The position numbers and the translations under genes were made by a program. A stretch of DNA of 21,168 nucleotides, from NCBI GenBank assembly GCA_017938055.1, contig JAGBCG010000026.1, forward strand, positions 1 to 21,168, given 5' to 3'. The notes beneath the pieces were generated by a model. That model had not been told where the DNA came from, ran no database searches, and was given only the letters and a program-made list of their open reading frames with translations. The number at the start of each line of letters is the position of its first letter. Within the stretch, counting starts at the first letter, position 1. Positions 5,662 through 15,367 of the stretch are shown one piece after another. Source of the DNA: Clostridia bacterium. GTDB lineage: Bacteria; Bacillota; Clostridia; Oscillospirales; CAG-382.

Positions 5662-8600
5662 ATGAGAAATTTCAAGAAATTTCTTACACTCGTACTTGCA
5701 GTGATGATGGTTGTAAGCGCAATGAGCTTCACAACAACTGCAGCTACAAACTTTGAGGATGTTGATGCTGAAAACGAAACACTCGTTAATGCAGTAAACC
5801 TTCTCGAGTACATGGGAATCACAAAGGGTGTTTCCGAAACTGAGTTCGGTGCTGAACAGGCTGTTACTCGTGAACAGTTTGCACTTTTCATGTACAGACT
5901 CATGAAGGGCGGCAAGAATGCTCCCTCAAACGCATCCAACACAACGAAGTTCGTTGACCTTGAAGATCCTACATACTTCTATGCAATTAGCTGGGCTAAT
6001 GCACAGGGTATCATCAACGGTACTTCCGACACAACATTCCATCCCAAGAATGGAATCACACTTCAGGATGCATACACAATGATCGTTCGTGCACTTGATT
6101 ACGAAGAAGAAGAAGATCTCATCTATCCTCACGGTTACATTGATGTAGCTGAACAGGAAGGCGTTGAACTTGACGCTGGTCTTCCTTCTGAACTCGGCTA
6201 TGAAGACGCTCTCACAAGAGGCGACATGGCAGTTCTTCTTTACAATGCATTCTTCGCAGAAACAGCTATTCCTACAGTTGATGAAAGAATCGTTTCTGAC
6301 GGTGACGACGGCTGGTATGTAAAGGAAATCACAACATACGACAGACTTTGCGAAAAGCACTTCGGTGTTAAGGAAGTTAAGTATCAGGCAGTTGCTACTC
6401 CTCACTATGCAGTAGGAGATGAAGAAGCAACATATGACCTCGGCTATGATGCAATCTTCTTTGCACTCGTTGCTAACGACGACGAAACAGAAGTAGATCT
6501 CGTTCCTGACTACTGCTACCTCGAACCCGCTGATATCGGTCTCGAAGCAGATGAACTCGACAACTACTTCCTCGGCGAATTCACAATGTTCATCACAACT
6601 GATGAAGACGGCGAAGAAATCGAAAAGGTTCTCTACGCTGATTGCAACATGGTTAAGAAGACAGTTTCCGACCTCAAGCTCGGTACAGTTTCTTCCAACA
6701 AGGCTGAAAGCTACTATGAAGGCACAGATGCAAAGCTTCTCTCTGGTAAGATTACAAGCGGAACAGAAGTTATCTATGCTTTCAACGCTCCTTACACATA
6801 CATCAAGCCTAACTATGCAACAGACGCTGATGATGAACTCAAGTACCTCCAGAGAAACGAAAACAACATCGCTGAAATCGATTTCGATCTCGAAAACGAT
6901 GATGACGTAGATTTCTACGTAGCAACTCTCGGCGTTGACGAATATGGTTTCTCCAACATCGTTACATGGCCTGACCTTACTGATGACTACTTCACAGCAC
7001 AGGCTACAGAACTTCTCGAAAAGTTCACACAGGTTTACTATGATGGTCTTTACGAAGCTGACCTCTACGATGTAGACGGCGACGGCGTATATGACTACAT
7101 TGATTACAAGCCTTACAGCCTCTTCCAGGTTGACTCTGATGAAGATTATGACTTCGCAGACAGCACATTAGATGAAGCAATTCCTTACGTTTATACAAAC
7201 GAAGCAACAGTAGTTGGTGCTGAGTTCGTTGACGAAGATTACGTAATCGGTTATGTTGACGAAGCTACACAGACAGTTAAGATTGCTGAGGTTATTAAGC
7301 CTACAGTATCTTCCATCAGCAAGATTAAGTTCAACACAGGTTCTGTTGTTCTTTCCGACGGTACACCTGTAAACGTTGGTTCCGCATGGAAGCTCCTTGC
7401 TAACTTCGTTCCTAGCGACGAAAACGGCGACGCTGTAGAAGGCGTAGTAACAGAAGATTCCTTCAAGGATTACGTTCTCTACACAGCTAACAACTCCGGT
7501 CTTCTCAAAGCAGATAGACTTGATGAAGAAGAAATCGAACTTTACATCTACAACGACGTAGTTCTTCTTTATGACGGTGTTGATAACAACCTCAAGTTCA
7601 CAGAAAACCTCATCATTCCTCTCCAGGTTGGTGAAAATCTCCCTGAAAAGCAGTTCAATGCTGAAACAGGTGCAAGAGTATGGTACATCTACGCATGGGT
7701 AGACGGCGTATGCAAGTATGTTCCCGTTGCAACAGAAGATGTATTGCCTGAACTTATTGATGTTGATGCTCGCGAACTCACAGATGAGTACAACATGCAG
7801 CTCTGCACATACACAATCGATGCAGACGGTGTATACACAATTAAGTCTCTCGGCTTCGACACAGATGACGAAGATGATACTGATTACAAGGGTATCGAAA
7901 AGGAAGATGTTGAAGTTCTCGACACAGACGAAGAAGACGCTCAGTTCATCGTTGTTGGCGACACAGGCGTTACAATGACAAAGAAGGCTGGCACAAGATT
8001 TGCTCTTGATGGCGGCAGCCTTGACAGAGACGTTGTTCTCAAGTCCTATACAAAGATTCTTATCCTTGTTCACGACACAGAAGAAGACGAATACGAAATG
8101 GTAGAATATGATGCAACAAGCTTCAAGGCTTCTGCAGAAACTGCATTCGAAACAGTTACTTACCTCGTAGGTAACAACGTTGATTCTAAGTCCAAGGAAG
8201 ACCTCGTTCTCCTCTTCGCTACAGTAGAAGATGGTTTCGATCTCGAAACAAAGAAGGACAAGAACGGTCAGAGAATCGTTGCATTCTCAACACCTGGTGT
8301 TGACGAAAACGGCTACTACAGAAACTACTATGAACTCTTGAATCCTTTCACAGGCACAAGAGAACTCGATATCGCTGGTAACGCATACCAGAGAACATCC
8401 GCAGGTCTTAGTGAAGTTGTTCTTGAATCCGGCACAGTTGTTGAACTCAAGGGCGGCATGGTTGACGAAAAGGATTACGTAGCTGAAGGCGAAGATGATT
8501 ACCTTGGTCTTATCAGAACAAGCAACGAAGACGGTCTTGTTTGGATCACAGAATATGACGAAGCTGATGACTTCATCGCAGTTGTTCCTGTAAGCGCTAC

Positions 8601-9057
8601 AGCAGAAGCTTGCTGCAAGGAAGGCTTTGAAGAAGCAATCGAAGGCTTCGAATATGCAGGCGGAGAAGTTAACTTCGACGGCAGTGAGTACATCACAGTT
8701 GGCGACAACACAACAATCTTCTATGAAGTAAACAAGAACACAGCTATCTCAGTTCTTACTTACCACAGCGAACCCGGTATCGGTGCAACTCAGTGGGGCA
8801 CAATCACTCTCGGTGACCTCTCCACAATCGCTGATGCTAAGAAGGAATACAAGTGCTACAGCGATAAGGTACCGGATGCTAAGGGCAACCTTACAACTAA
8901 GTACGCTCCTTACCTCAAGGCATATGTATCCGCAACAGAAGCTGATGACGAAGATGATCTGCCTGTAGCAGACTACATCATCGTTGTTGTTGATAAGCTC
9001 TCAAGCTACGACATGCTTCTCACAGCTAAGGATGCTGAGTGTGCACACAACGCTTAA
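5662..9057 (+). CDS. SLH-domain surface (S-layer-like) protein, paralog 1
   Basis: An exported 1131-residue protein. Residues 1-28 form a signal peptide (MRNFKKF, hydrophobic core, then TTTAA). Three SLH domains follow at about 30-85, 94-150 and 155-200, each with its motif (TREQFALFMYR, ITLQDAYTMIVRAL, LTRGDMAVLLYNAFF). SLH domains usually bind pyruvylated wall polysaccharide, anchoring the protein to the cell surface. The remaining 900 residues are strongly acidic (many D/E) with an internal DVDGDGVYDYI stretch resembling a calcium-binding loop. AGGAGGT (5648-5654) fixes ATG 5662; an upstream in-frame ATG at 5626 is not supported. Codon choice is highly biased (AAG, AAC, TTC, CTC), as in very abundant proteins. 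A paralog follows at 9277. Confidence 0.9.
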   Translation: MRNFKKFLTLVLAVMMVVSAMSFTTTAATNFEDVDAENETLVNAVNLLEYMGITKGVSETEFGAEQAVTREQFALFMYRLMKGGKNAPSNASNTTKFVDLEDPTYFYAISWANAQGIINGTSDTTFHPKNGITLQDAYTMIVRALDYEEEEDLIYPHGYIDVAEQEGVELDAGLPSELGYEDALTRGDMAVLLYNAFFAETAIPTVDERIVSDGDDGWYVKEITTYDRLCEKHFGVKEVKYQAVATPHYAVGDEEATYDLGYDAIFFALVANDDETEVDLVPDYCYLEPADIGLEADELDNYFLGEFTMFITTDEDGEEIEKVLYADCNMVKKTVSDLKLGTVSSNKAESYYEGTDAKLLSGKITSGTEVIYAFNAPYTYIKPNYATDADDELKYLQRNENNIAEIDFDLENDDDVDFYVATLGVDEYGFSNIVTWPDLTDDYFTAQATELLEKFTQVYYDGLYEADLYDVDGDGVYDYIDYKPYSLFQVDSDEDYDFADSTLDEAIPYVYTNEATVVGAEFVDEDYVIGYVDEATQTVKIAEVIKPTVSSISKIKFNTGSVVLSDGTPVNVGSAWKLLANFVPSDENGDAVEGVVTEDSFKDYVLYTANNSGLLKADRLDEEEIELYIYNDVVLLYDGVDNNLKFTENLIIPLQVGENLPEKQFNAETGARVWYIYAWVDGVCKYVPVATEDVLPELIDVDARELTDEYNMQLCTYTIDADGVYTIKSLGFDTDDEDDTDYKGIEKEDVEVLDTDEEDAQFIVVGDTGVTMTKKAGTRFALDGGSLDRDVVLKSYTKILILVHDTEEDEYEMVEYDATSFKASAETAFETVTYLVGNNVDSKSKEDLVLLFATVEDGFDLETKKDKNGQRIVAFSTPGVDENGYYRNYYELLNPFTGTRELDIAGNAYQRTSAGLSEVVLESGTVVELKGGMVDEKDYVAEGEDDYLGLIRTSNEDGLVWITEYDEADDFIAVVPVSATAEACCKEGFEEAIEGFEYAGGEVNFDGSEYITVGDNTTIFYEVNKNTAISVLTYHSEPGIGATQWGTITLGDLSTIADAKKEYKCYSDKVPDAKGNLTTKYAPYLKAYVSATEADDEDDLPVADYIIVVVDKLSSYDMLLTAKDAECAHNA

Positions 9058-9096
9058 GTTGTTGTTAACTTAAACAAGTTTAATATAAACTGTTTG

Positions 9097-9124
9097 GCAC
9101 CGACCGCAAGGTCGGTGCTTTTTT
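9097..9124 (+). terminator. Terminator of SLH gene 1
   Basis: A perfect 9-bp stem (9097-9105 with 9110-9118) with a GCAA tetraloop is followed by six T. It lies 40 bases after the stop codon. Confidence 0.93.
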
Positions 9125-9160
9125 GTCAATAATTTTTCTTGTTAGTGCATGTCCCTTTAT

Positions 9161-9178
9161 TGTTACATTTGTGTTACA
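9161..9178 (+). promoter_or_regulatory. Direct-repeat operator upstream of SLH gene 2
   Basis: TGTTACA boxes at 9161 and 9172 are 11 bases apart. The second ends 15 bases before the -35, exactly as for SLH gene 1. Confidence 0.6.
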
Positions 9179-9193
9179 AAATAAAAAAAACAC

Positions 9194-9222
9194 TTGCAAA
9201 TAAGAACAATTTGTTGTAGAAT
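9194..9222 (+). promoter_or_regulatory. Promoter of SLH gene 2
   Basis: TTGCAA (9194-9199), 17 bases, TAGAAT (9217-9222). The -35 is identical to that of SLH gene 1. A 12-base palindrome TATTTGCAAATA (9247-9258) lies in the leader between promoter and ribosome binding site. Confidence 0.75.
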
Positions 9223-9276
9223 ACTACATGTAAATTACTCTAAGTGTATTTGCAAATATCATAGGAGGGGTAACAG

Positions 9277-12200
9277 ATGAGAAATATTATTAGATTTCTT
9301 ACTACCACATTGGTTGCAGTATTGCTTGTGTGTTCATTTTGCATGACGGCATCTGCAGCAACAACACCATTCATAGATGTTGATGATAGTGATGAAACGC
9401 TTTCAGAAGCAGTTGCATTACTTGCACATCTCAATGTCACAAAAGGCACGACCGAAACAACATTCGGTACAGTTGAAGACGTAACACGTCAGCAAATGGC
9501 TGCTTTTATTTACAGATTTGTAAAACAGGGCAGAACTCTTGAGAACGCATCTAACTCGTCCACATTTACTGACCTTTCTGACCCCACCTACTATGGATAT
9601 ATTTCGTGGGCTGCACAGACAGGCGTTATTAAGGGAAAGAGTGATACTGAGTTCGATCCTGAAGGCTATATCACACTTCAGGACGCATATACAATGATTT
9701 TGCGTGCTCTTGAATATGATGAAGAAAAGCTTGAGCTTGTATATCCTTACAGCTACATTGATATTGCTGAAAGCGAGAATGTTGCACTTGATGCAAATCT
9801 TCCCGCAAACCTTGATTATACTGCTGCTCTTACAAGAGGAAATGTTGCAGTACTTCTGTATAATGCATTCTTTGCAGAAACAGGTGTTGAAGAAGAATAC
9901 AGCAAGGTAAAAGCTGTTGGTACTGTCAATGGCGATACTGAGTATGCAGTAGAAACCGGTACAGTTCATCCTACTTTCGCTGAATATGCATATGATGTTG
10001 AAGTTGGTGAGTTTGTTGTCAGAGCTACTCCTAAGTACTGCTTCAATGATTCTTCTGATTCTTTGGAATATGAACCTCTCTATGAATTATTTGATGAGGA
10101 GAATATACACCTTGTTGCAAAGGATATAGAAGAACCTGTTGATGAATTCTATGCTGAGTTTGAAGGACTTGGTCTTACAGGTAAGGCTGATGACCATATC
10201 ATGACAACAGTAAAGGTTTATTATACATACGAAGAAAAGAATGGCTCTAATGTAATAGATAGAATCTACTTTGCATCAAACGGACTTCGTACTCTTGAAA
10301 CAAGCCAAGCAAGAGTATCCTATAAGACTGTTAAGGACGCAGATGACTATCTTACAGGTACATCCAGTGCGGACCCGAATGGTTATTTCGCAGTAGGTCA
10401 GGAAAAGATATACTTCTTTGATGCACCCTATACCTATATTAAGCCTAACTATTCAGCTTCAAGCAACGATGACCAGAAATACTGGCTTAGAAATGAAAAG
10501 AATGTAAAGCTTATAGATATCAAGCTTCTTGATACTGAGGAGGAAACATTCTGTTACTACTTGACAGGCAAAACGACAGATACACCTGAAGAATTCTGCC
10601 TTGCATTCCAGAGAGTGCTTGCAGGCGGTGTATATAAGATGAAGTACTTTGATGTAGATGGTGACGGTATTTATGAATACCTGCACTATATGCCTGCTAC
10701 ATTCGGTAAGATGATCGGTGATGAGGATATGACCTTCACCGAAGATATGGAAGACAGAAAGCCTATCTATGAAACAGCAAAAGGCGATGTTTCAGATATT
10801 GACTTAAAATTTGTTCCTACCATATATTATAATGGTGCAAATATCAAGGGTGCAACTTTCTCTGATGGTGACTTTGTTATTGCATACATTAATCCCGAAG
10901 CAAACATGATAGATGTACATACTGTAATCACTCCTTACAGAGGATATGTTTCCTACGTAAGAAGACCTTCAGGTACATTCAAGCTTGATGGCAAGACCTT
11001 TAATAATGCTTATGCATATAGAGCAGTTGAACACCTTAATGGCGGTAATGAACATCAACCTAATCCTGATTCCTTGTCATATCATGCAACAAGTGACCTT
11101 GACTTCTTTGGAACTCTTACTTCTGCTGATGCTATTGGTGAAGAATTTGATATCTATGCGTACTATATAGATGGCAGAAACAGTGTTCTTTACTATAAGC
11201 ACACAGGTGGAAAACGTCTTGGATTTACAGCGGATAAGCTTATTATTCCTCTTCGTGATGAGGAAACTCTTTCCGGTGGTAATTACTGGACAGAATCAAA
11301 ATTTGATGGCAGCCTCGGTGAGCGTTCATACTATACAAAGGTATGGCTCAATGGTAAGGAAAACTTCGTTGCACTGGGTGTAGATGATATGTATCCTAAA
11401 CTTGAATACAGCAACGGCAACTATAACATGTCCACACCTTCGACAGTAGATTCAAGTGTAAATGCATATCTTGAAAAGATTGCAACATACGAGGTTGATG
11501 CTGACGGCAGATACATTATTAAGCCTTTCTTGCATGCATATGATGATGACGGCAAATATCTTGGCGTAAACAGAGATGCAAGCGTACTTAAGGAAAACGA
11601 TAATACGGAACAGTTTGGTAATGACCTTGGAGATAATTACTCCGGTAAGATTCAAAAGGTGACAAGCACACGCTTCAAGCTTGTTGATGAAGCTGGTGAT
11701 ACACTTCTTGGTGACCTCGAAGAAGAAATTACAGTTGATTACTTTGTACTTACAAATAATTCAGTAATTATCATAAAGAATATTGATACAAGAAATACAC
11801 TTTCTCCTTCTGATGATGAGGTTGAATATCTCCAGTATGATATGAACACCTTTGGAGGAGCAACTGATGATGACGTAACACTTGGTAATATTCAGTATGT
11901 TCTTAAGGGAGATCCCGATTCTGCTAATCGTGCAGAGCTTCTTGTTCTGTATGCTGAAGCAAGAGACTTTGAATTTGCTGAAAAGGATATCAAGGACGGT
12001 TACAGAATTGTCGCTTCATATACACCAGGTGTTGATGAAGAAGGTGACTACAGAAATTACTACACACTTCTCAATCCCTTCACAGGTACAGTCGAGGAAG
12101 AAGTTCCCGGTAACGAGGCATTTTCCAGAGCTGAGGCACTTGAAGATGTATATGTAACAGGTTCTGTTGTTGAAATCAAGGATAATAAGGTTGATGAATC

Positions 12201-12753
12201 AAACGAAGACCTTGGTACTATTGATACATCCGACGTTGAAAGCGGTCTTGTATGGATTACAGAGTATGACTCACAAGATAAGTATATCTCGGTAGTTCCT
12301 GTTGCTGAAACAGAAGAAGCATGCTGCATTGAAGAATTTAACGAATTGGTTGAAACATTCACATATGAAGGTCAGTATGTAAATTATGATGGCGAAGATT
12401 ATATTGTAGCAGATGGCAGCGATGCACTCTACTATGAAATTAATTCCGACACCGTAATCACAGTTCTTACTTCTGAAAAAGCAGGAGCAAAGGCACTGAT
12501 TGAGGGAACATATACACTTGGAGATATCAGCGTTCTTGAACAGGCAAAGAAAGAAAATAAGTGCTATAATGTTAAGTATGCCGATGCAAAGGGTAACTAT
12601 AAGACAAATTATGCACCTTATCTCAAAGCTTATGTAATTGCTAAAGAAGCTAAGGATACAGAAGATATGCCTATTGCAGAAAATATCATTGTCGTTGTAA
12701 ACGGAAATGATGCTGCATCACTTCTTGTAAGCAAGTGCGATAACCACCAGTAA
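9277..12753 (+). CDS. SLH-domain surface (S-layer-like) protein, paralog 2
   Basis: A 1158-residue paralog of the preceding gene. It has a signal peptide (about residues 1-28, ending TASAA) and three SLH domains (about 30-85, 94-150, 155-202; motifs TRQQMAAFIYRF, ITLQDAYTMILRAL, LTRGNVAVLLYNAFF), then a long acidic region. Shared landmarks with paralog 1 include YTYIKPNY, YFDVDGDGIYEY, YRNYYTLLNPFTGT, a LVWITEYD block, an EACC motif and a KGNYKTNYAPYLKAYV end, so homology covers the full length. AGGAGGGG (9263-9270) precedes ATG 9277. Codon use is more relaxed (more AAT, TTT, ATA) than in paralog 1, which suggests lower expression. It has its own promoter and terminator. Confidence 0.9.
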   Translation: MRNIIRFLTTTLVAVLLVCSFCMTASAATTPFIDVDDSDETLSEAVALLAHLNVTKGTTETTFGTVEDVTRQQMAAFIYRFVKQGRTLENASNSSTFTDLSDPTYYGYISWAAQTGVIKGKSDTEFDPEGYITLQDAYTMILRALEYDEEKLELVYPYSYIDIAESENVALDANLPANLDYTAALTRGNVAVLLYNAFFAETGVEEEYSKVKAVGTVNGDTEYAVETGTVHPTFAEYAYDVEVGEFVVRATPKYCFNDSSDSLEYEPLYELFDEENIHLVAKDIEEPVDEFYAEFEGLGLTGKADDHIMTTVKVYYTYEEKNGSNVIDRIYFASNGLRTLETSQARVSYKTVKDADDYLTGTSSADPNGYFAVGQEKIYFFDAPYTYIKPNYSASSNDDQKYWLRNEKNVKLIDIKLLDTEEETFCYYLTGKTTDTPEEFCLAFQRVLAGGVYKMKYFDVDGDGIYEYLHYMPATFGKMIGDEDMTFTEDMEDRKPIYETAKGDVSDIDLKFVPTIYYNGANIKGATFSDGDFVIAYINPEANMIDVHTVITPYRGYVSYVRRPSGTFKLDGKTFNNAYAYRAVEHLNGGNEHQPNPDSLSYHATSDLDFFGTLTSADAIGEEFDIYAYYIDGRNSVLYYKHTGGKRLGFTADKLIIPLRDEETLSGGNYWTESKFDGSLGERSYYTKVWLNGKENFVALGVDDMYPKLEYSNGNYNMSTPSTVDSSVNAYLEKIATYEVDADGRYIIKPFLHAYDDDGKYLGVNRDASVLKENDNTEQFGNDLGDNYSGKIQKVTSTRFKLVDEAGDTLLGDLEEEITVDYFVLTNNSVIIIKNIDTRNTLSPSDDEVEYLQYDMNTFGGATDDDVTLGNIQYVLKGDPDSANRAELLVLYAEARDFEFAEKDIKDGYRIVASYTPGVDEEGDYRNYYTLLNPFTGTVEEEVPGNEAFSRAEALEDVYVTGSVVEIKDNKVDESNEDLGTIDTSDVESGLVWITEYDSQDKYISVVPVAETEEACCIEEFNELVETFTYEGQYVNYDGEDYIVADGSDALYYEINSDTVITVLTSEKAGAKALIEGTYTLGDISVLEQAKKENKCYNVKYADAKGNYKTNYAPYLKAYVIAKEAKDTEDMPIAENIIVVVNGNDAASLLVSKCDNHQ

Positions 12754-12766
12754 TAATTAATATCCG

Positions 12767-12794
12767 GAGCTGCTCATAAGAGCAGCTCTTTTTT
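12767..12794 (+). terminator. Terminator of SLH gene 2
   Basis: A perfect 9-bp stem GAGCTGCTC (12767-12775) with GAGCAGCTC (12780-12788), loop ATAA, is followed by six T. It lies 13 bases after the stop codon. Confidence 0.93.
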
Positions 12795-12882
12795 ATTGTC
12801 CTTTTGCTTGTTTCAAAATTTCTCACTCTTTCATAATTGTTTTATCTGTTTGATATACTGTATTAGAATTGGAGTGAGAGAA

Positions 12883-14487
12883 TTGTCACAAAAGAGCAGA
12901 ACAAAACTGTCACAAAGAAACTTCATATTCAGCCTTTTAGGTAGAGTGATAGGTATGATAACGGCATTTGTGGGCAGAGGAATATTTGTTAAAACCTTAA
13001 ATAGTGAGTACCTGGGCTTAGGTGGATTCTTTGGTAATATTTTTTCCGTAATATCACTTTGCGAACTTGGAATAGGTGCGGCAATAGCTCAGAGCTTGTA
13101 TAAACCGCTTGCCGATAATGACGACGATGCTGTAACTGCGGCAATGGGCTTTTTTTCAAAGGTTAATACTGTTGTTGCGACTGTGACATTGATACTTAGT
13201 GTGTGTGCAATGCCGATTTTACCATTGCTTGCAAAGAGTAATATAAGCTATAGAGAGCTGTATATGGCATATATTCTTTTTACGTTGCATACAGCAATAT
13301 CATATATGCTCTCACCAAAAAGAAATCTTGTGGTATGTGACCAGAAGCTGTATGTTGTGACAGTTGCCAATACAGTTATGAGCGTTGTTGCACTAGCACT
13401 TCAAAGTGCTGTTCTGATACTGTCGAAAAGCTATATTGCGTACCTTGTTACACGTATTTTGCTGCTTACGGTGAGAGATATTTGGATAAACAGGTACGCC
13501 GATAAAAAATATCCGTTTTTGAGCAAAAAAATAAGACCCCAAAAGGGATACTATCGTAAAATATCTGAAAATGTCAAAGCTTTACTGTGGCATAAAATCG
13601 GAGGAACACTGTGCAGAAGTACCGATAGCCTGCTTTTGTCGGTGTATGTGGGACTTTCAGGAATGGGAAAATACTCCAACTATGCCCTTGTTATAGGAAC
13701 AGTCGGGGCGTTTTTTGATGTTGCAATAAATGCAGCATCTGCAAGCGTGGGGAATCTTGGAGCTGTAGATAGAGCAGAGAAAAGCGAACAGGTGATGAGG
13801 AAAATGTATTTTCTCAATTTCTTCTTGCTCACATTGGGCCTGTGCGTGCTTGTAGCAACGGTTAATCCGTTTGTCACACTGTGGCTTGGAGAGAATATGA
13901 CATTCTCAGACTTTGAAATGGGAATAATAGTGGCATGCTTTTACGTTTCCTGTGTGCGTGACCCTGTACAGATTTTTTTGCATACCTATGGTATATTCAG
14001 ACAAACAGAGCTGATACCTGTAGTGAGGGCGGCAGTAAATTTTGTGCTGTCGGTGTTTTTTGTAAAGAGAATGGGAATGTCAGGTGTATTTTTGGGCACT
14101 CTTATTTCTACAGTCACCGTTCCGCTCTACTTTGAAGTGCGACAACTTTATAAATACGGTCTTGGAAACAGAAATGCAAAACCGTTTTTAAAGGAAATGT
14201 GTAGTTACATTGCAATAAGCACCTTACTTGCCATAACATGCTTTGCAGTCACAAGAAGAATACCATGTACTGCTGTGGGAGTTTTGACAAAAGGGATAAT
14301 ATCTTTGATAATATCCTTGTGTGCACTGTGTATAGTGTATTCAAAAAGCAGCTATTTTGAGTACTGTAAGAATATGCTGTATAAAGTAATGCCATTAAAA
14401 CATGACGTGAAAAGACGAAAAGTACAAGTTCAGGAGAATCAGAAACAAACAATAAAGGCTTATACCTTCAAGAGCTTTTTACGATAG
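12883..14487 (+). CDS. Oligosaccharide flippase / polysaccharide biosynthesis membrane protein (Wzx-like)
   Basis: A membrane protein of about 534 residues with some 12-14 hydrophobic segments. The N-terminal signature (FVKTLNSEYLGLGGFFGNIF, then LCELGIGAAIAQSLYKPLAD) matches MOP-superfamily flippases that move lipid-linked glycans across the membrane for wall polysaccharide. I prefer TTG 12883, eight bases after GGAG (12871-12874), giving an N terminus SQKSRTKLSQRNF. A frame reaching back to 12796 would start close after the terminator and add 29 poorly supported residues. A possible promoter is TTCATA (12830-12835), 17 bases, TATACT (12853-12858). It lies downstream of surface proteins, which may need such glycans as anchors. 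The 3' end overlaps the convergent araC-type gene by 28 bases. Confidence 0.85.
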   Translation: MSQKSRTKLSQRNFIFSLLGRVIGMITAFVGRGIFVKTLNSEYLGLGGFFGNIFSVISLCELGIGAAIAQSLYKPLADNDDDAVTAAMGFFSKVNTVVATVTLILSVCAMPILPLLAKSNISYRELYMAYILFTLHTAISYMLSPKRNLVVCDQKLYVVTVANTVMSVVALALQSAVLILSKSYIAYLVTRILLLTVRDIWINRYADKKYPFLSKKIRPQKGYYRKISENVKALLWHKIGGTLCRSTDSLLLSVYVGLSGMGKYSNYALVIGTVGAFFDVAINAASASVGNLGAVDRAEKSEQVMRKMYFLNFFLLTLGLCVLVATVNPFVTLWLGENMTFSDFEMGIIVACFYVSCVRDPVQIFLHTYGIFRQTELIPVVRAAVNFVLSVFFVKRMGMSGVFLGTLISTVTVPLYFEVRQLYKYGLGNRNAKPFLKEMCSYIAISTLLAITCFAVTRRIPCTAVGVLTKGIISLIISLCALCIVYSKSSYFEYCKNMLYKVMPLKHDVKRRKVQVQENQKQTIKAYTFKSFLR

Positions 14488-15287
14488 GCTGACGGCAACA
14501 TACCGAAAGATTTTTCAAAGGATTTGGCAAAGTAGGAGCAGCTTTCAAAACCACACTCGGATGCAATCTGGGCAATGGGTTTTGCTGGGTTTTCAAGCAT
14601 GAGCTTTGCGTTTTCACAACGTCTGCCGTTAATGTGCTCTATAACCGTAAAGCCAGTGTAATTCTTGAAAAGACGTGAAAAATGATATTTGCTAAAGCCT
14701 GCAACAGAGGCAATTTCATCAATACTTAAATGCTTTTCATAGTTTTTATCAATAAATTCAACAGCCTTCAGAATAGCTTCATGACTCTTTGAAATTTTTC
14801 CACCGTTGTCTTTTGTCACAGCTTTAATGTAGTTTTTGCATATGTGCAGTATGTAGTTGAGAACGGCAAGTCGTATTTCGGCAATTCTCAGATTTCCCGT
14901 AGATTCATTATAAGCAATGTTTATTTTTTCCATTAGATTTGAGGCGTGCGAGTCGGAAAAGAGCTGCTGAAAACGTATTTGAGAAATGTCAAAGCCGTTT
15001 TCCTCAAAAAAGCTGTTGTCGATAATAAGGCAGCGATATACTACAACGTCTGGACTTGTTATATAGTGCAGACATCTTGGATTTATGATAATTGTGTCAC
15101 CGGGCTTCATTTTTAAATCCTCGTTGTCACTGTGTGCAATCCCAGTACCGCTTATACAACACAGAATCTCGGTGTTGTCATGCCAGTTGGAATATACTCC
15201 CTTTGTAATAGAAACGGTGTCTGTGTGAAAAATAAAAGGAAGATGCGTGTTTGTCAGTAAATGTCTTTCATATCGTACAGGAAGCAT
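14460..15287 (-). CDS. AraC family transcriptional regulator (cupin + double HTH)
   Basis: A 275-residue regulator. The N-terminal half is a cupin-type sensor (WHDNTEILCCISGTG, then MKPGDTIIINPRCLHYI at about residues 35-80). The C-terminal 100 residues hold the two AraC helix-turn-helix units (LSIDEIASVAGFSKYHFSRL and PIAQIASECGFESCSYFAK). Such proteins usually sense a sugar or metabolite and activate a nearby gene. GAGGTG lies five bases before the ATG. It is divergent from nagB across a 131-base gap, so amino-sugar control of nagB is a reasonable inference. It converges on, and overlaps, the flippase gene. Confidence 0.9.
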   Translation of the reverse strand: MLPVRYERHLLTNTHLPFIFHTDTVSITKGVYSNWHDNTEILCCISGTGIAHSDNEDLKMKPGDTIIINPRCLHYITSPDVVVYRCLIIDNSFFEENGFDISQIRFQQLFSDSHASNLMEKINIAYNESTGNLRIAEIRLAVLNYILHICKNYIKAVTKDNGGKISKSHEAILKAVEFIDKNYEKHLSIDEIASVAGFSKYHFSRLFKNYTGFTVIEHINGRRCENAKLMLENPAKPIAQIASECGFESCSYFAKSFEKSFGMLPSAYRKKLLKV

Positions 15288-15338
15288 GATTTCACCTCAA
15301 AAAAGCAATATCGTTGTATCTTTTGGCATAATAATGTC

Positions 15339-15367
15339 TTGATTTTAGCATGATTATATTATATAAT
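15339..15367 (+). promoter_or_regulatory. Promoter of nagB
   Basis: TTGATT (15339-15344), 17 bases, TATAAT (15362-15367), in the intergenic region shared with the divergent AraC-type gene. The predicted leader is about 45 bases. I saw no clear dyad operator. Confidence 0.7.

Noticed and set aside
7168..8073. Long antisense frame (301 codons) inside SLH gene 1, and similar ones at 5926-6405 and 9418-9969
   Set aside because: Low-complexity Cys/Val/Asn-rich translations arising from the strong codon bias of the sense gene; no ribosome binding sites or family resemblance.
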